Assembly (NCBI RefSeq): GCF_019039105.1
Contig: NZ_JAHPIV010000025.1
Location: forward strand, 1 to 47,929
DNA from: Desertibacillus haloalkaliphilus
Lineage (GTDB): Bacteria; Bacillota; Bacilli; Bacillales; KJ1-10-99
Direction of reading: 5' to 3'
DNA length: 47,929 bases
The notes below the pieces were generated by a model. The model was not told the DNA's origin and made no database searches. It saw nothing but the letters and a program-made list of their open reading frames with translations. The position numbers and the translations under genes were made by a program. Numbering within the stretch: position 1 is the first letter of the stretch; each line of letters opens with the position of its first letter. Below are positions 8,979 to 17,744 of the stretch, one piece after another.

Positions 8979-9979
8979 GATTTAGACACCCCCTTACGTG
9001 CAATATAAATGAAGAATGGTGTCCCAATAATTGCTGTCATCACTCCAACTGGTACTTCTTGTGGCATGATGACATATCTAGCACTAATGTCGGCTACCAG
9101 TAACAAACACCCGCCAATAATTGCACAGTAAGGAATCAGCCAACGATGATCGATCCCAACAAAGAAACGAGCGATGTGAGGAACCATAATTCCAACGAAA
9201 CCGATCGGACCCGCAATCGCCACAGATCCTCCCGCTAATATAATTATTATGATTGCAGAAATTAATTTGATAAATCCTGTTCGCTGCCCGAGACCTTTGG
9301 CTACATCTTCTCCCATCGATAGTAAGTTAATGTGCCTAGCAATCACTAATGAACCAACCCAAGCCACAAGTAGGTAGGGTAAGACACTTTGTAAATATTC
9401 AAGGTTCCTCCCTTGGACAGAGCCTGCCAACCAAAACAACACTTCCTCTAAGGCCTTTTCATTTAAAACAAGCATCCCTTGCGTTAAGGACGAAAACAAG
9501 GCCCATATCGCTGCCCCTGCTAGCGTAAATTTCATCGGTGTTAGTCCTTCTCTTCCTAACGATCCAATAAAATAGACGGCAGCCCCTGCAAGTGCTGCGC
9601 CTGCAAATGCAATCCAAACGAAAGACCCTAAAGAGGTAATAGAAAAGAATGTGACCGCACTAACAATAAAAAAACTCGCACCAGCATCTATACCAAATAT
9701 CTTCGGATCGGCTAATGGGTTGTTCGTCAACGCTTGCATCAATGCGCCTGCGACTCCGAGACTAGCTCCCACAGTAGCTGCAATCAATGCCCTTGGCATC
9801 CTGGTTGTTTGGATAATTAAATGTTCATTTGACCCATTAAAGTTTGTGTAGGCTTCAATAGCTGTTTTCCAGCTTGTATTTGTATATCCATAAACAATAC
9901 TTAAACAAATAAATAAAAGAAAGATGACGATCCCAACGATAAGGCCGCTAACTTTTGCTGGTGTTGATTTTAATATCAT
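8975..9979 (-). CDS. Iron-siderophore ABC transporter permease (FecCD family), first subunit
   Basis: This FecCD-type permease has 334 residues. It starts with one hydrophobic helix after KVSGL and contains RMPRALIAA, GALMQALTNNPLADPKIFGI, the coupling loop GFVGIMVPHIARFF and the ending PVGVMTAIIGTPFFIYI. It is the first gene of the minus-strand operon and starts about 65 bp from a predicted promoter whose -35 element overlaps a Fur-box-like sequence (10056-10070). Its partners are the adjoining permease and, across the divergent promoter region, the binding protein gene. Confidence 0.92.
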   Translation of the reverse strand: MILKSTPAKVSGLIVGIVIFLLFICLSIVYGYTNTSWKTAIEAYTNFNGSNEHLIIQTTRMPRALIAATVGASLGVAGALMQALTNNPLADPKIFGIDAGASFFIVSAVTFFSITSLGSFVWIAFAGAALAGAAVYFIGSLGREGLTPMKFTLAGAAIWALFSSLTQGMLVLNEKALEEVLFWLAGSVQGRNLEYLQSVLPYLLVAWVGSLVIARHINLLSMGEDVAKGLGQRTGFIKLISAIIIIILAGGSVAIAGPIGFVGIMVPHIARFFVGIDHRWLIPYCAIIGGCLLLVADISARYVIMPQEVPVGVMTAIIGTPFFIYIARKGVSKS

Positions 9980-10042
9980 GATTGTGTGACCCCTTTAATA
10001 GTAAATGATCTATTATTCTAGTAAATTAATATCAGTACTTAA

Positions 10043-10071
10043 AGTTTATGTTAATTGATAATAATAGTCAA
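10043..10071 (-). promoter_or_regulatory. Promoter of the permease operon, overlapped by a Fur-box-like site
   Basis: On the minus strand, TTGACT (10066-10071) and TAAACT (10043-10048) are 17 bp apart. The Fur-like 7-1-7 sequence TGATAATAATAGTCA (10056-10070) covers the -35 box and the spacer, the position expected for iron-dependent repression. Confidence 0.6.
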
Positions 10072-10077
10072 TGAACG

Positions 10078-10092
10078 TGAGAATCATTTTCA
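10078..10092. promoter_or_regulatory. Fur box, site 2
   Basis: TGAGAATCATTTTCA is a near-perfect 7-1-7 Fur box. It sits just upstream of the plus-strand promoter and between the two divergent promoters. Confidence 0.75.
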
Positions 10093-10100
10093 CTTACATA

Positions 10101-10129
10101 TTGACATTTTTCACAATCACACTTACTAT
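10101..10129 (+). promoter_or_regulatory. Promoter of the siderophore-binding protein gene
   Basis: TTGACA (10101-10106) and TACTAT (10124-10129) have a 17-bp spacer, close to the sigma-A consensus. The site precedes the true start codon by about 55 bp. Confidence 0.7.
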
Positions 10130-10141
10130 TATATATGCAAT

Positions 10142-10156
10142 TGAAATTAATTATCA
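10142..10156. promoter_or_regulatory. Fur box, site 3
   Basis: TGAAATTAATTATCA matches the 7-1-7 Fur pattern. It lies just downstream of the predicted transcription start and upstream of the ribosome site GGAGGAG. Confidence 0.6.
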
Positions 10157-10184
10157 ATTAACACATTTTGGAGGAGACATAATT

Positions 10185-11159
10185 ATGCGAAGAGCATCAT
10201 TAAAATTTATCTTGTTCTCGATGATGATTACACTCGTTTTAGCTTTAGCTGCATGCGGGAACAATTCAGAAGAAGAGACTACTGAACCTGCTGAGAATGA
10301 CAACGAAGAGACAACATCTTCCTACATAGTTGAACACGCCATGGGGTCAACGGAAATCGCAGGGACACCAGAAAAAGTAGTCATTTTAACGAATGAGGGA
10401 ACAGAAGCATTACTAGCCTTAGGGGTTACACCTGTAGGAGCTGTTACGTCTTGGACTGGTGATCCTTGGTATGAGCATATTAGTGAAGATATGGAAGGCG
10501 TACAAGAACTAGGGACAGAGAGTGAACCAAATTTAGAAGCCATCGCGGCTCTTCAACCTGATTTAATTATTGGAAACAAAATGCGTCAAGAAGCCGTATA
10601 TGAGCAATTAAGTGCGATTGCACCGACTGTCTTTGCAGAGTCACTACGCGGAAACTGGAAAATCAACTTTGAGCTTTATGCAGAAGCGTTAAATAAAACA
10701 GAAGAAGGCGAACAAGTATTAGAGGATTACGCAGCACGCATTGCTGCTTTCCAAGAGGAAGCTGGTGATCTCCTAGACTTAGAAATCTCTATGGTTCGTT
10801 TCTTAGGTGGAGATGTACGAATCTATCAGAAAGATTCATTCTCAGGTGTAATTCTTGAGGAGATTGGTTTTAACCGCCCAGAATCACAAAGAGCAGATGA
10901 ACTTGCGATCATGGGGGCAACAAAAGAAATGATCCCTGATATGGATGGTGACATTCTTTTCTACTTCACCTATGAAACTGGTGATGGAGAAGGATCAAAT
11001 GTTGAAGAAGAATGGTTAAATGACCCGTTATTCCAACAACTACCTGTTGTTGAAAGAGGAGATGCTCATAAAGTCAGCGATGCCATTTGGAACACAGCAG
11101 GCGGAGTCCTTGCCGCTCACCTCATGATCGATGATTTAGAAAGTAAAATTTTAGAATAA
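10185..11159 (+). CDS. Iron-siderophore ABC transporter, substrate-binding lipoprotein
   Basis: This is the receptor lipoprotein of the importer, anchored on the outer face of the membrane. A type II signal peptide ends in LALAACGN (Cys at about residue 22). An acidic linker is followed by a periplasmic-binding fold of the FecB/FhuD type with GTPEKVVIL, the paired GVTPVG and PDLIIGNKM segments, and GGVLAAHLMID at the end. The length is 324 residues. The ATG at 10185 follows GGAGGAG by eight bases and begins a proper signal peptide; an in-frame ATG at 10071 would place the promoter inside the gene. Its position next to a FhuF/FchR-type reductase points to a hydroxamate or citrate-hydroxamate siderophore, but the ligand is not certain. 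Confidence 0.9.
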   Translation: MRRASLKFILFSMMITLVLALAACGNNSEEETTEPAENDNEETTSSYIVEHAMGSTEIAGTPEKVVILTNEGTEALLALGVTPVGAVTSWTGDPWYEHISEDMEGVQELGTESEPNLEAIAALQPDLIIGNKMRQEAVYEQLSAIAPTVFAESLRGNWKINFELYAEALNKTEEGEQVLEDYAARIAAFQEEAGDLLDLEISMVRFLGGDVRIYQKDSFSGVILEEIGFNRPESQRADELAIMGATKEMIPDMDGDILFYFTYETGDGEGSNVEEEWLNDPLFQQLPVVERGDAHKVSDAIWNTAGGVLAAHLMIDDLESKILE

Positions 11160-11169
11160 ACCCAATCCG

Positions 11170-11204
11170 CACTGACAGTAGATAAATGCTGTCAGTGTTT
11201 TTTT
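11170..11204 (+). terminator. Terminator of the binding-protein gene
   Basis: CACTGACAG pairs with CTGTCAGTG across a 10-nt loop and is followed by seven Ts. Confidence 0.85.
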
Positions 11205-11264
11205 GGTTATTCATGATCTAACTAAACTAGGATTTCTATAGATAGGGGGGAACCTCTCTGTGAT

Positions 11265-11281
11265 CAATATGAACAAAATAG
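11265..11281 (-). promoter_or_regulatory. Candidate response-regulator site upstream of citMHS
   Basis: The minus strand reads CTATTTTGTTCATATTG. This matches 14 of 17 positions with sites upstream of the AEC permease (13919-13935) and the sensor kinase (16449-16465). A possible -10 TATGAT at 11335-11340 has only a weak -35, as expected for an activated promoter. Confidence 0.45.
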
Positions 11282-11387
11282 CATTATTAATCAATATTCC
11301 GTTTATCTTCATAAACTATCTCCTCTTATTCTCGTATGATAAGTTATTAAATATATCAGAAACTTCTTAAAAATTTTTAACAAATTT

Positions 11388-11401
11388 TGAAAGCGTTTTA
11401 C
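11388..11401. promoter_or_regulatory. cre-like catabolite control site before citMHS
   Basis: TGAAAGCGTTTTAC matches the CcpA cre consensus at 12 of 14 positions. It sits between the presumed promoter and the gene, where bound CcpA would block transcription. CitM of B. subtilis is known to be CcpA-repressed. Confidence 0.45.
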
Positions 11402-11454
11402 TGAGACGTTTTCTTTTATGAATTTATACTTTTACTTAGAGGGGGAGGAAACGA

Positions 11455-12786
11455 ATGCTTAGTATTATAGGCTTTGCTACCATTTTAACGATCGTTATCT
11501 TACTGATAAAAGGGCGTATATCACCAATCATTGGTTTAGTAATCGTCCCAATTATCGGGGCCTTAATAGCTGGCTTTGGAATTGTAGAAATCGGTACCTT
11601 TTTTAATGAAGGAATTGATCGAGTCATTAACGTTGTCATTATGTTCATTTTTGCGATACTCTTTTTTGGCGTAATGCAAGACGCCGGACTATTTGATCCG
11701 ATAATTAATAAAATGATTAAACTTTCTAGAGGTAATGTAATCGCTGTCGCAGTTGGAACAGTTCTTGTCGCTGCTATTGCCCACTTAGATGGTTCGGGGG
11801 CATCGACTTTCCTTATTACAATACCTGCGTTATTACCTTTATATCAACGTTTAAAAATGAGTCCGTACTTACTTCTCTTATTAGTAGGGACAAGTGCAAG
11901 TATCTTAAACATGCTACCATGGGCAGGTCCACTTGGACGAACGGCGGCTGTCCTTGGGATGGATCCAACTGAATTATGGAGACCACTCATTCCATTACAA
12001 ATTATTGCGCTAGTTTTATTAGTTGGGATGGCTATCGTCTTAGGGATCCGCGAAAAGAAACGTATTGCTAACCGAAGCGATACAGAAGATGCTCATCTAG
12101 AAGTAGCAGCTACTCAGGAGCTAGCAGCTGAAACCCATTCAGAACAAGAAAAGGACAATCCACTAGCACGTCCAAAACTATTGTGGGTGAATCTATTATT
12201 AACTTTAGGCATGATTGGAATGTTAGTATGGGGAATTATCCCGGCTGGTTTTGTCTTTATGATTGCCCTTAGCCTTGCTTTACCATTGAATTATCCGAAA
12301 GTCAGTGACCAAATGGAGAGAATTAAGGCACACGCGCCAAATGCACTCCTTATGGCAAGTATTATCTTAGCTGCAGGGTCATTTTTAGGAATCTTAAGTG
12401 GCACTGGGATGTTAGATTCTATTGCAGTAGATATGGTGACGATACTTCCTGCTTTCATAGTACCTTATTTACACCTTATCATCGGTGCTCTAGGGGTACC
12501 ATTTGAGTTAATCTTAAATACAGATGCCTATTATTTTGCTTTACTGCCAGTCGTTGAACAAATTGTTACAAGTTATGGTGTTGATGTGTATTCAACTGCT
12601 TATGCAATGATTATTGGAAATATTATTGGCACATTTGTCAGCCCATTTTCACCAGCCCTTTGGTTAGCCCTCGGGTTAGCAGGATGTGAAATGGGGAAAC
12701 ATATCCGTTACTCACTAGTATGGGTTTGGGGTTTCAGTTTAGTTCTTATGGTTGTTGCCATTTTAATTGGAATTATTGCGATCTAA
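11455..12786 (+). CDS. CitMHS-family citrate (divalent metal-citrate) transporter
   Basis: This is a secondary transporter of the CitMHS family, which imports citrate complexed with Mg2+, Ca2+ or similar ions with protons. The 443-residue protein has about eleven to twelve hydrophobic segments. Family-typical stretches are AHLDGSGASTFLITIPALLPLY near residue 105 and LPWAGPLGR near 155. A charged loop (about 200-240, rich in E) separates two halves. Near the end, GTFVSPFSPALWLALGLA is also typical. GAGGGGGAGG precedes the ATG by six bases. The gene is monocistronic, ending in a symmetrical terminator. A cre-like site and a motif shared with the neighbouring two-component system suggest induction by external citrate and repression by preferred carbon sources. 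Confidence 0.88.
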   Translation: MLSIIGFATILTIVILLIKGRISPIIGLVIVPIIGALIAGFGIVEIGTFFNEGIDRVINVVIMFIFAILFFGVMQDAGLFDPIINKMIKLSRGNVIAVAVGTVLVAAIAHLDGSGASTFLITIPALLPLYQRLKMSPYLLLLLVGTSASILNMLPWAGPLGRTAAVLGMDPTELWRPLIPLQIIALVLLVGMAIVLGIREKKRIANRSDTEDAHLEVAATQELAAETHSEQEKDNPLARPKLLWVNLLLTLGMIGMLVWGIIPAGFVFMIALSLALPLNYPKVSDQMERIKAHAPNALLMASIILAAGSFLGILSGTGMLDSIAVDMVTILPAFIVPYLHLIIGALGVPFELILNTDAYYFALLPVVEQIVTSYGVDVYSTAYAMIIGNIIGTFVSPFSPALWLALGLAGCEMGKHIRYSLVWVWGFSLVLMVVAILIGIIAI

Positions 12787-12835
12787 TCAAAAAACTTCTC
12801 TTGAGAGTTATCGATCTCAAGAGAAGTTTTTTGAT
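12786..12835. terminator. Bidirectional terminator between citMHS and the AEC gene
   Basis: A perfect 21-bp stem starts at the last base of the citMHS stop codon. ATCAAAAAACTTCTCTTGAG pairs with its reverse complement across an 8-nt loop. A- and T-tracts on both sides let it serve both converging genes. Confidence 0.9.
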
Positions 12836-12874
12836 AGTGCGGTTCTAAAAAAGGGACAGAAAGAATGTCATAGA

Positions 12875-13798
12875 CTAAAAGATAAGTTGTGCGATAAAAA
12901 CAACGGTTGTAACTGTGATCGCACTGAGCAATGTTGTAACTAGAACGGTTTGAGCAGCAAGCTCTGGATTATTATTAAACTCTAACGCAAACTGCGCACT
13001 ATTACGCGAGGAAGGAAATGAACTCGCAATAAATAATGCTTGAGCTACCGTACCTTCTAACCCAAAGAGAAAAATAAGAGCCAAAGCGATGGTTGGTGCG
13101 AGTACTAGTCTACCTATACAGCTTAAGACTAGTATTTTATTAATCTTCGTCATTTGTATGTAGGCAACTTGTGCCCCTAATACTAAAAGCGCCATAGCGA
13201 TAAATGCGTTCGCTACACTTTCTAGCGGGTTCCAAAGAACGATTGGAATTTCTACTGACAGTGTTTGCAATAACACTCCTGCTATAAGTGCATACAACAT
13301 CGGCATTTTAAATAAAACTTGCAATGCTTGTCGTCCATGATAGTTCACAGAGACAGAATTTAATAATCCGTATGTATAGGTGACAAAGTTTTGAATAATA
13401 GTAACGATAATTTGAATCGTCATTCCTAATGGGTTCTGTTGGAACACAAGCTGACTTACTGGAAGACCGTAATTGGCTGAATTCATTAAGACCACACTAT
13501 TTTTTAATGTTGCAGACATCCCCTTATCCAGTTTTAATAGCCGAGAAGCTACTGCACAGATGATCATTAAAATCAGACACAATACTAATTGATAGCTAAT
13601 AACTTCTACTAGTACCTGTCCGTCAATATTACTTTTATACACGTTTACAAATGTCGTTGTTGGTAATAGATAATAAGTCGTGATTTTCGATAAGGTTTTT
13701 AGATCAAAATGAAATTTCCGATGCAGAATAATTCCCATCGCTAATAAAACAAAAACAGGCAAAATAACACTAGTTAGGATAACAAAAAATAGGTTCAT
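12875..13798 (-). CDS. AEC (auxin efflux carrier) family transporter
   Basis: This is a 307-residue membrane protein with ten hydrophobic helices arranged as two five-helix halves. Family-typical parts are KITTYYLLPTTTFVNVYKS, MNSANYGLPVSQL and, in the second half, SSFPSSRNSAQFALEFNN. Bacterial AEC members are best known as malate or malonate carriers, and several lie beside citrate/dicarboxylate two-component systems as here. It lies downstream of the response-regulator gene on the same strand with a gap of about 140 bp. That gap contains the ATTTTGTTCAT motif, so it probably has its own controlled promoter. The substrate is a guess. Confidence 0.85.
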   Translation of the reverse strand: MNLFFVILTSVILPVFVLLAMGIILHRKFHFDLKTLSKITTYYLLPTTTFVNVYKSNIDGQVLVEVISYQLVLCLILMIICAVASRLLKLDKGMSATLKNSVVLMNSANYGLPVSQLVFQQNPLGMTIQIIVTIIQNFVTYTYGLLNSVSVNYHGRQALQVLFKMPMLYALIAGVLLQTLSVEIPIVLWNPLESVANAFIAMALLVLGAQVAYIQMTKINKILVLSCIGRLVLAPTIALALIFLFGLEGTVAQALFIASSFPSSRNSAQFALEFNNNPELAAQTVLVTTLLSAITVTTVVFIAQLIF

Positions 13799-13918
13799 AT
13801 TTTATCATTCCATTACAGTAATATCGAATCGATTTGTTCACCGAGTCCAAGTAGATATGATCCAATGTAGCATAAAAAGAACGAAACCTACAGATTATGG
13901 AAATTAATTAACCTATGC

Positions 13919-13935
13919 TCATTTTGTTCATAATG
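13919..13935 (+). promoter_or_regulatory. Candidate response-regulator site upstream of the AEC gene
   Basis: TCATTTTGTTCATAATG differs at a single position from the site upstream of the sensor kinase (16449-16465). It is about 120 bp upstream of the AEC start codon. Confidence 0.5.
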
Positions 13936-13936
13936 A

Positions 13937-14641
13937 TCACGTTAAAAAATAGCGACGCTCAGGTCGACCAACATCCCCATAAATTAATTCAGCTTTTACT
14001 TGTTCAATAGAAACTAGATACTCTAAGTAACGTCTTGCAGTTGAACGACTCGCTCCAATACGCTCTCCCACTTCTATCGCAGTAAATCCTACTTTTTCAT
14101 TCTCTTGAAGAACAGCTGTAACCTTTTCAAGTGTCAACCGGTCAATGCCTTTTGGAAGTTCTGACTTTTCCTCTTTCACTTGCGGAGAAGTGTTTACACC
14201 TCTGAGTTGATCAAGCTCATCTTGTGTCATTTCCTGTTTCCCTTCAAACCGTTTTTGTTTTTCAACATAACGGTCAAACGTCTGTTTAAGGCGTTTGAAA
14301 TCGACTGGCTTAATAATATAGTCAAAGATTCCACCACGAAACGTCTCTTCAATTGTTTCTACCTCATTTGCGGCAGTTATCATGACAATGTCTATGCCTT
14401 GATATGTTTTTCGGATCTCCCACATTAACTCCAAACCTTTCACGTCAGGAATATAAACATCAAGTAAAATTAGGTCCGGTAAGTGAGAAGCCTCTTCAAG
14501 AAAATCAAGTGCTTCTTGACCCGTTTTCGCTACACCAGAAACATGAAATCCTTCTACCATTTCTACAAACTGTTTGTTAATATCGGCAACACGAAAGTCA
14601 TCCTCAATAATCAACACAGCAAATGACTGATTTGGCAACAT
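13937..14641 (-). CDS. CitT/DcuR/DpiA-family response regulator
   Basis: This is the output half of the two-component system. The N-terminal receiver domain has the acidic pair EDD at about residues 13-15, phosphoacceptor Asp61 in LLLDVYIPD, and IKPVD with the conserved Lys near 110. A linker (about 125-165) leads to a C-terminal helix-turn-helix (EVGERIGASRSTARRYLEYL) of the CitB/DcuR type. The length is about 234 residues. The start is uncertain among GTG 14647, ATG 14644 and ATG 14641. I took the last because AGGAAGG lies five bases before it. The gene directly follows the kinase gene. It likely controls citMHS, the AEC gene and its own operon. Confidence 0.88.
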   Translation of the reverse strand: MLPNQSFAVLIIEDDFRVADINKQFVEMVEGFHVSGVAKTGQEALDFLEEASHLPDLILLDVYIPDVKGLELMWEIRKTYQGIDIVMITAANEVETIEETFRGGIFDYIIKPVDFKRLKQTFDRYVEKQKRFEGKQEMTQDELDQLRGVNTSPQVKEEKSELPKGIDRLTLEKVTAVLQENEKVGFTAIEVGERIGASRSTARRYLEYLVSIEQVKAELIYGDVGRPERRYFLT

Positions 14642-14651
14642 CATCACCTTC

Positions 14652-16283
14652 CTATTTCTTGTCTTTAGGAATGGCTATAATAAAGCAAGCCCCACCTAAA
14701 TCGCTTGTCTCTAGTGTTACATAGCCATCCAATTGTTCTAATTGTTGTTGAACTAAGGCAAGTCCAATACCTCTGTGTGCACCTTCCTTCGTTGAGTACC
14801 CCTTTGTAAAAACGTTCTCGACACTCTCTTCAGGTATACCAACTCCACTATCTTCAATTTCAAAAATGAGTTCATGACCAATGTCAGTAAAGAAAATGGT
14901 GACCAGCTGTTGAGTTGATTCCTTCACTGCTTCATAGGCATTTTCTAATAGGTTTCCTAAAATGGTTACTAACCCTTCTCTTTGCTTTTCTGTAAGTGGT
15001 GAATGAAGTTCACTATTAGCGTTGATCGTCATCGTTATTCCAAGTTCATGAGCACGATTTAATTTGCCTAGTAAGGCTGCACTCACATAAGGATCGCGCA
15101 CATTTCGAATTAAGAAATGAATCCATTCTTGTTGCTGTCTACTCTCTTTATTGATAAAATCAATCGCTTCTTCAATTTGATCTAATTGTAAGAACCCTGA
15201 GATTGTATTTAATTTATTGGAAAACTCGTGGGTCTGTACACGGAGGGCTTCCGAATACTGCTTCACCTTCGACAATTCTTCTGCTAGACTCTCTATTTCC
15301 GTTCTGTTTCGAAAGGTTGAAACCGCCCCCATCAGTTTCTGGCCATAATAAATAGGTATACGATTCACAACGTACCTTTCCTCATTTACCCATAACTCTT
15401 GATTATAGTGGCTTTTTCCTGTCTCTAGTACTTCCATAAGTTGAGTTTGTGGCAATAAATCCTTGATATGGGTACCAACCACTTTTCGACCCTTATGTTG
15501 TAGTACCTTGCCAGCATTGCTGTTATACATTGTAATGTAACCGTTTCGGTCAACAGCAATAATCGCTTCACGGATGGACTGAAATATCGCCTCTCTCTCT
15601 TGGAAAAGTCGTCCAATTTCTTCTGGTTCAAGGCCTAAAATCGATTTCTTTACATGAAGAGAGATTAAAGTAGCCCCAACCACGCCAACAAACATACAAA
15701 TCATAATTAAATACCAAACGTCAGAAACATACGTTCCGACTGTCATTTCGATATCATCAATTAAAAAACCTACTGAAACGACACCGATAATCTCCCCATC
15801 GTGAGCAAAAATCGGTACCTTCCCGCGAATCGATGGTCCTAGTGACCCCTCTGCTTCTGAAACATAGGATTCTCCTCGTAATAACGCTCGCTCATTATCA
15901 TCACCCACCATAACTTCACCAATTCGTTCCTCATAAGGGTGTGAATATCGCTCGCCTTCTCTGTTACCAACAACAATAAATTCAGACTCTGTTTTTACTC
16001 TAATCCGTTCAACAATCGGCTGAATAATTTCTGCAGGGTTTTCAGTATGGAATGCCTCTTTCACTTCCGGTATCTCAGAAACCGAATGAGCAACATTAAG
16101 AGCTCGATTGCCAATTTGCTCGACTAATGTTTCCGAGTATTTTGTATTCGTATACATTCCTAAAAACAATAACATTATTGTAAGTAGCGAACAGATTAAT
16201 ACAATCGTTTTCAGCAACAGCGTAAAGCGAAACGCCGGTAAACCATTAAAAATACGTAACTTCTTCTTTTGAAACGGTTTCAT
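14652..16283 (-). CDS. CitS/DcuS-family sensor histidine kinase
   Basis: This is a membrane sensor kinase for C4-dicarboxylates or citrate, 543 residues. Two membrane helices (about 22-44 and 188-210) flank an extracytoplasmic PDC/CACHE sensor. That sensor carries a VVGNREGERYSHPYEERIG stretch typical of the family and an IRGKVPIF segment. A cytosolic PAS domain covers about 225-330. The unusual H box RVQTHEFSNKLNTISG contains His352, followed by the HATPase domain with N box NLLENAYEA and glycine boxes (EDSGVGIP, HRGIGLALV). The stop codon lies a few bases before the regulator start, so the two are co-transcribed. GAGGAGA precedes the ATG. Confidence 0.92.
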   Translation of the reverse strand: MKPFQKKKLRIFNGLPAFRFTLLLKTIVLICSLLTIMLLFLGMYTNTKYSETLVEQIGNRALNVAHSVSEIPEVKEAFHTENPAEIIQPIVERIRVKTESEFIVVGNREGERYSHPYEERIGEVMVGDDNERALLRGESYVSEAEGSLGPSIRGKVPIFAHDGEIIGVVSVGFLIDDIEMTVGTYVSDVWYLIMICMFVGVVGATLISLHVKKSILGLEPEEIGRLFQEREAIFQSIREAIIAVDRNGYITMYNSNAGKVLQHKGRKVVGTHIKDLLPQTQLMEVLETGKSHYNQELWVNEERYVVNRIPIYYGQKLMGAVSTFRNRTEIESLAEELSKVKQYSEALRVQTHEFSNKLNTISGFLQLDQIEEAIDFINKESRQQQEWIHFLIRNVRDPYVSAALLGKLNRAHELGITMTINANSELHSPLTEKQREGLVTILGNLLENAYEAVKESTQQLVTIFFTDIGHELIFEIEDSGVGIPEESVENVFTKGYSTKEGAHRGIGLALVQQQLEQLDGYVTLETSDLGGACFIIAIPKDKK

Positions 16284-16401
16284 AAATGATTCTCCTCATA
16301 CCGACAACCAAGTACTCATTCTAGTATACACGTATATTAGAATAATAAAAATCGATAAACTGTACTCCTAGAATACGAACGGCTAGTACACTTCTCCTTA
16401 T

Positions 16402-16465
16402 AAACTTATCTGAATATATAGAAATGATAAACATTAGTCGGATAAGTTTCATTTTGTTCATTATG
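16402..16465. promoter_or_regulatory. Inverted repeat plus shared motif upstream of the sensor kinase
   Basis: AAACTTATC (16402-16410) and its exact reverse complement GATAAGTTT (16441-16449) are 30 bp apart. They adjoin TCATTTTGTTCATTATG (16449-16465), the motif shared with the AEC and citMHS upstream regions. The site is about 120-180 bp before the kinase start. Confidence 0.45.
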
Positions 16466-16524
16466 TTTATGATTTTAATTTTAAAAAGGACAGTCTTAGA
16501 TTCATTCCAACGAAAAATAATTGA

Positions 16525-16559
16525 CCCCCGCCACAGTAACTATTCACTGCAAGCGGGGG
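16525..16559 (-). terminator. Terminator of yhbH
   Basis: On the minus strand CCCCCGC pairs with GCGGGGG, with an inner CAGTG/CACTG-type stem, followed by TCAATTATTTTT. It is 16 bp past the stop codon. Confidence 0.8.
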
Positions 16560-16574
16560 CCTATCTGTGACCCT

Positions 16575-17744
16575 TTATATCTTGATTTCCTCTTCTTCTT
16601 TCCTAAAGAAGCTCTTCAAGGCGTGGTAGACATCACCTTTATCTTTCAAAATATAATGCCGGAAACGTTCATCTTTAATATTTCGATACGCACTCATTAA
16701 TGTTGAGTGACGGCTGTATTGATTCACCTCACCATACCCAAACATGCTCGAATGTTCCATTAGTTCATTCACGAGCTTAATGCAACGCGCATTATCTGAC
16801 GTTAAATTATCGCCATCGGAGAAGTGGAACGGATATACATTGTACCGTTTTGGATCATACTTTTGGTCAATAAGTTCTAATGCTTTCCGGTACGCTGATG
16901 AACAAATGGTTCCACCACTTTCACCTTTTGAGAAGAAATCTTCCTCACTGACAACTTTTGCTTCCGTATGGTGGGCAATAAATTCAATATCGACCGTTTC
17001 ATACTTTGAACGTAAGAAGCGGGTCATCCAGAAGAAGAAACTTCTTGCCATATATTTTTCCCAACGGCCCATCGATCCAGACGTATCCATCATCGCAAGC
17101 ACAACAGCTTTTGATTCTGGACGAATGACCTCACTCCATGTCTTAAATCGTAAATCATCATTGTAAATCGGGACTAGACCGGGTCGACCTTCCATTGCAT
17201 TTCGCTTAATCGCTGATAAAATCGTTCTCTTCTTATCAATGTTACCCATAAGCCCTTTTTTGCGAATATCATTAAATTCGATGTCTTCTACAACTAATTC
17301 ATCTTGTTCTTTCTTCTGTAAGTTCGGCAGTTCAAGTTCCTTAAAGAGCATCTTTTCAAGATCTAGGATCGAAACCTCGGCTTCAGAGTAATCTTCTCCT
17401 GGCTGATTACCTGCCCCCTCACCTTTTCCAGGTCCTTGCTGTTTAGCATTAGGATCTCTGGCAACAACATCACCGACATCACTATCACCGTCGCCCTGGC
17501 CGACATGTTTATTTTTATCATAATTGTAGCGAATCTTATACTCATCTAATGAACGTATTGGGATTTTTATAACATCATGACCATTGGACATAATAATATT
17601 TTCTTCACTGACTAAGTCTGATAAATTCTTCTTAATAGCTTCCTGTACTTTTTCTTGATGCCTCCGTTGATCTTGGTAACCTTTGCGGTGGAGGGTCCAA
17701 TTCTCCTGCGAAACGACATAATTATGCTCGTTGTTTTTTTTCAT
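16575..17744 (-). CDS. yhbH: YhbH/YeaH family sporulation-associated protein (DUF444)
   Basis: This is a DUF444-family protein of 389 residues with a von Willebrand A-like fold. The MIDAS-like motif [13 protein letters not shown] is near residue 217, and the metal-site partners GGTICSSAY and HFSDGDN follow. The N-terminal part is charged, with a low-complexity Gly/Asp/Gln segment around 80-115 ([17 protein letters not shown]). In Bacillus and enterobacteria the gene is functionally tied to prkA and spoVR; here prkA lies 11 kb away and no spoVR is in the window. The second ATG (17744) is preferred because GGAGGG precedes it by seven bases. The molecular role is still poorly known. Confidence 0.9.
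   Translation of the reverse strand: MKKNNEHNYVVSQENWTLHRKGYQDQRRHQEKVQEAIKKNLSDLVSEENIIMSNGHDVIKIPIRSLDEYKIRYNYDKNKHVGQGDGDSDVGDVVARDPNAKQQGPGKGEGAGNQPGEDYSEAEVSILDLEKMLFKELELPNLQKKEQDELVVEDIEFNDIRKKGLMGNIDKKRTILSAIKRNAMEGRPGLVPIYNDDLRFKTWSEVIRPESKAVVLAMMDTSGSMGRWEKYMARSFFFWMTRFLRSKYETVDIEFIAHHTEAKVVSEEDFFSKGESGGTICSSAYRKALELIDQKYDPKRYNVYPFHFSDGDNLTSDNARCIKLVNELMEHSSMFGYGEVNQYSRHSTLMSAYRNIKDERFRHYILKDKGDVYHALKSFFRKEEEEIKI

Noticed and set aside
10071-10184. In-frame N-terminal extension of the siderophore-binding protein.
   Set aside because: It contains the promoter and two Fur-box-like sites, and the lipoprotein signal peptide begins at the ATG at 10185.
11260-11370. 36-codon reading frame with GTG start and a hydrophobic stretch, upstream of citMHS.
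   Set aside because: The putative ribosome site is poorly placed, and the frame overlaps the shared ATTTTGTTCAT motif and the likely promoter, so it is more probably control DNA.
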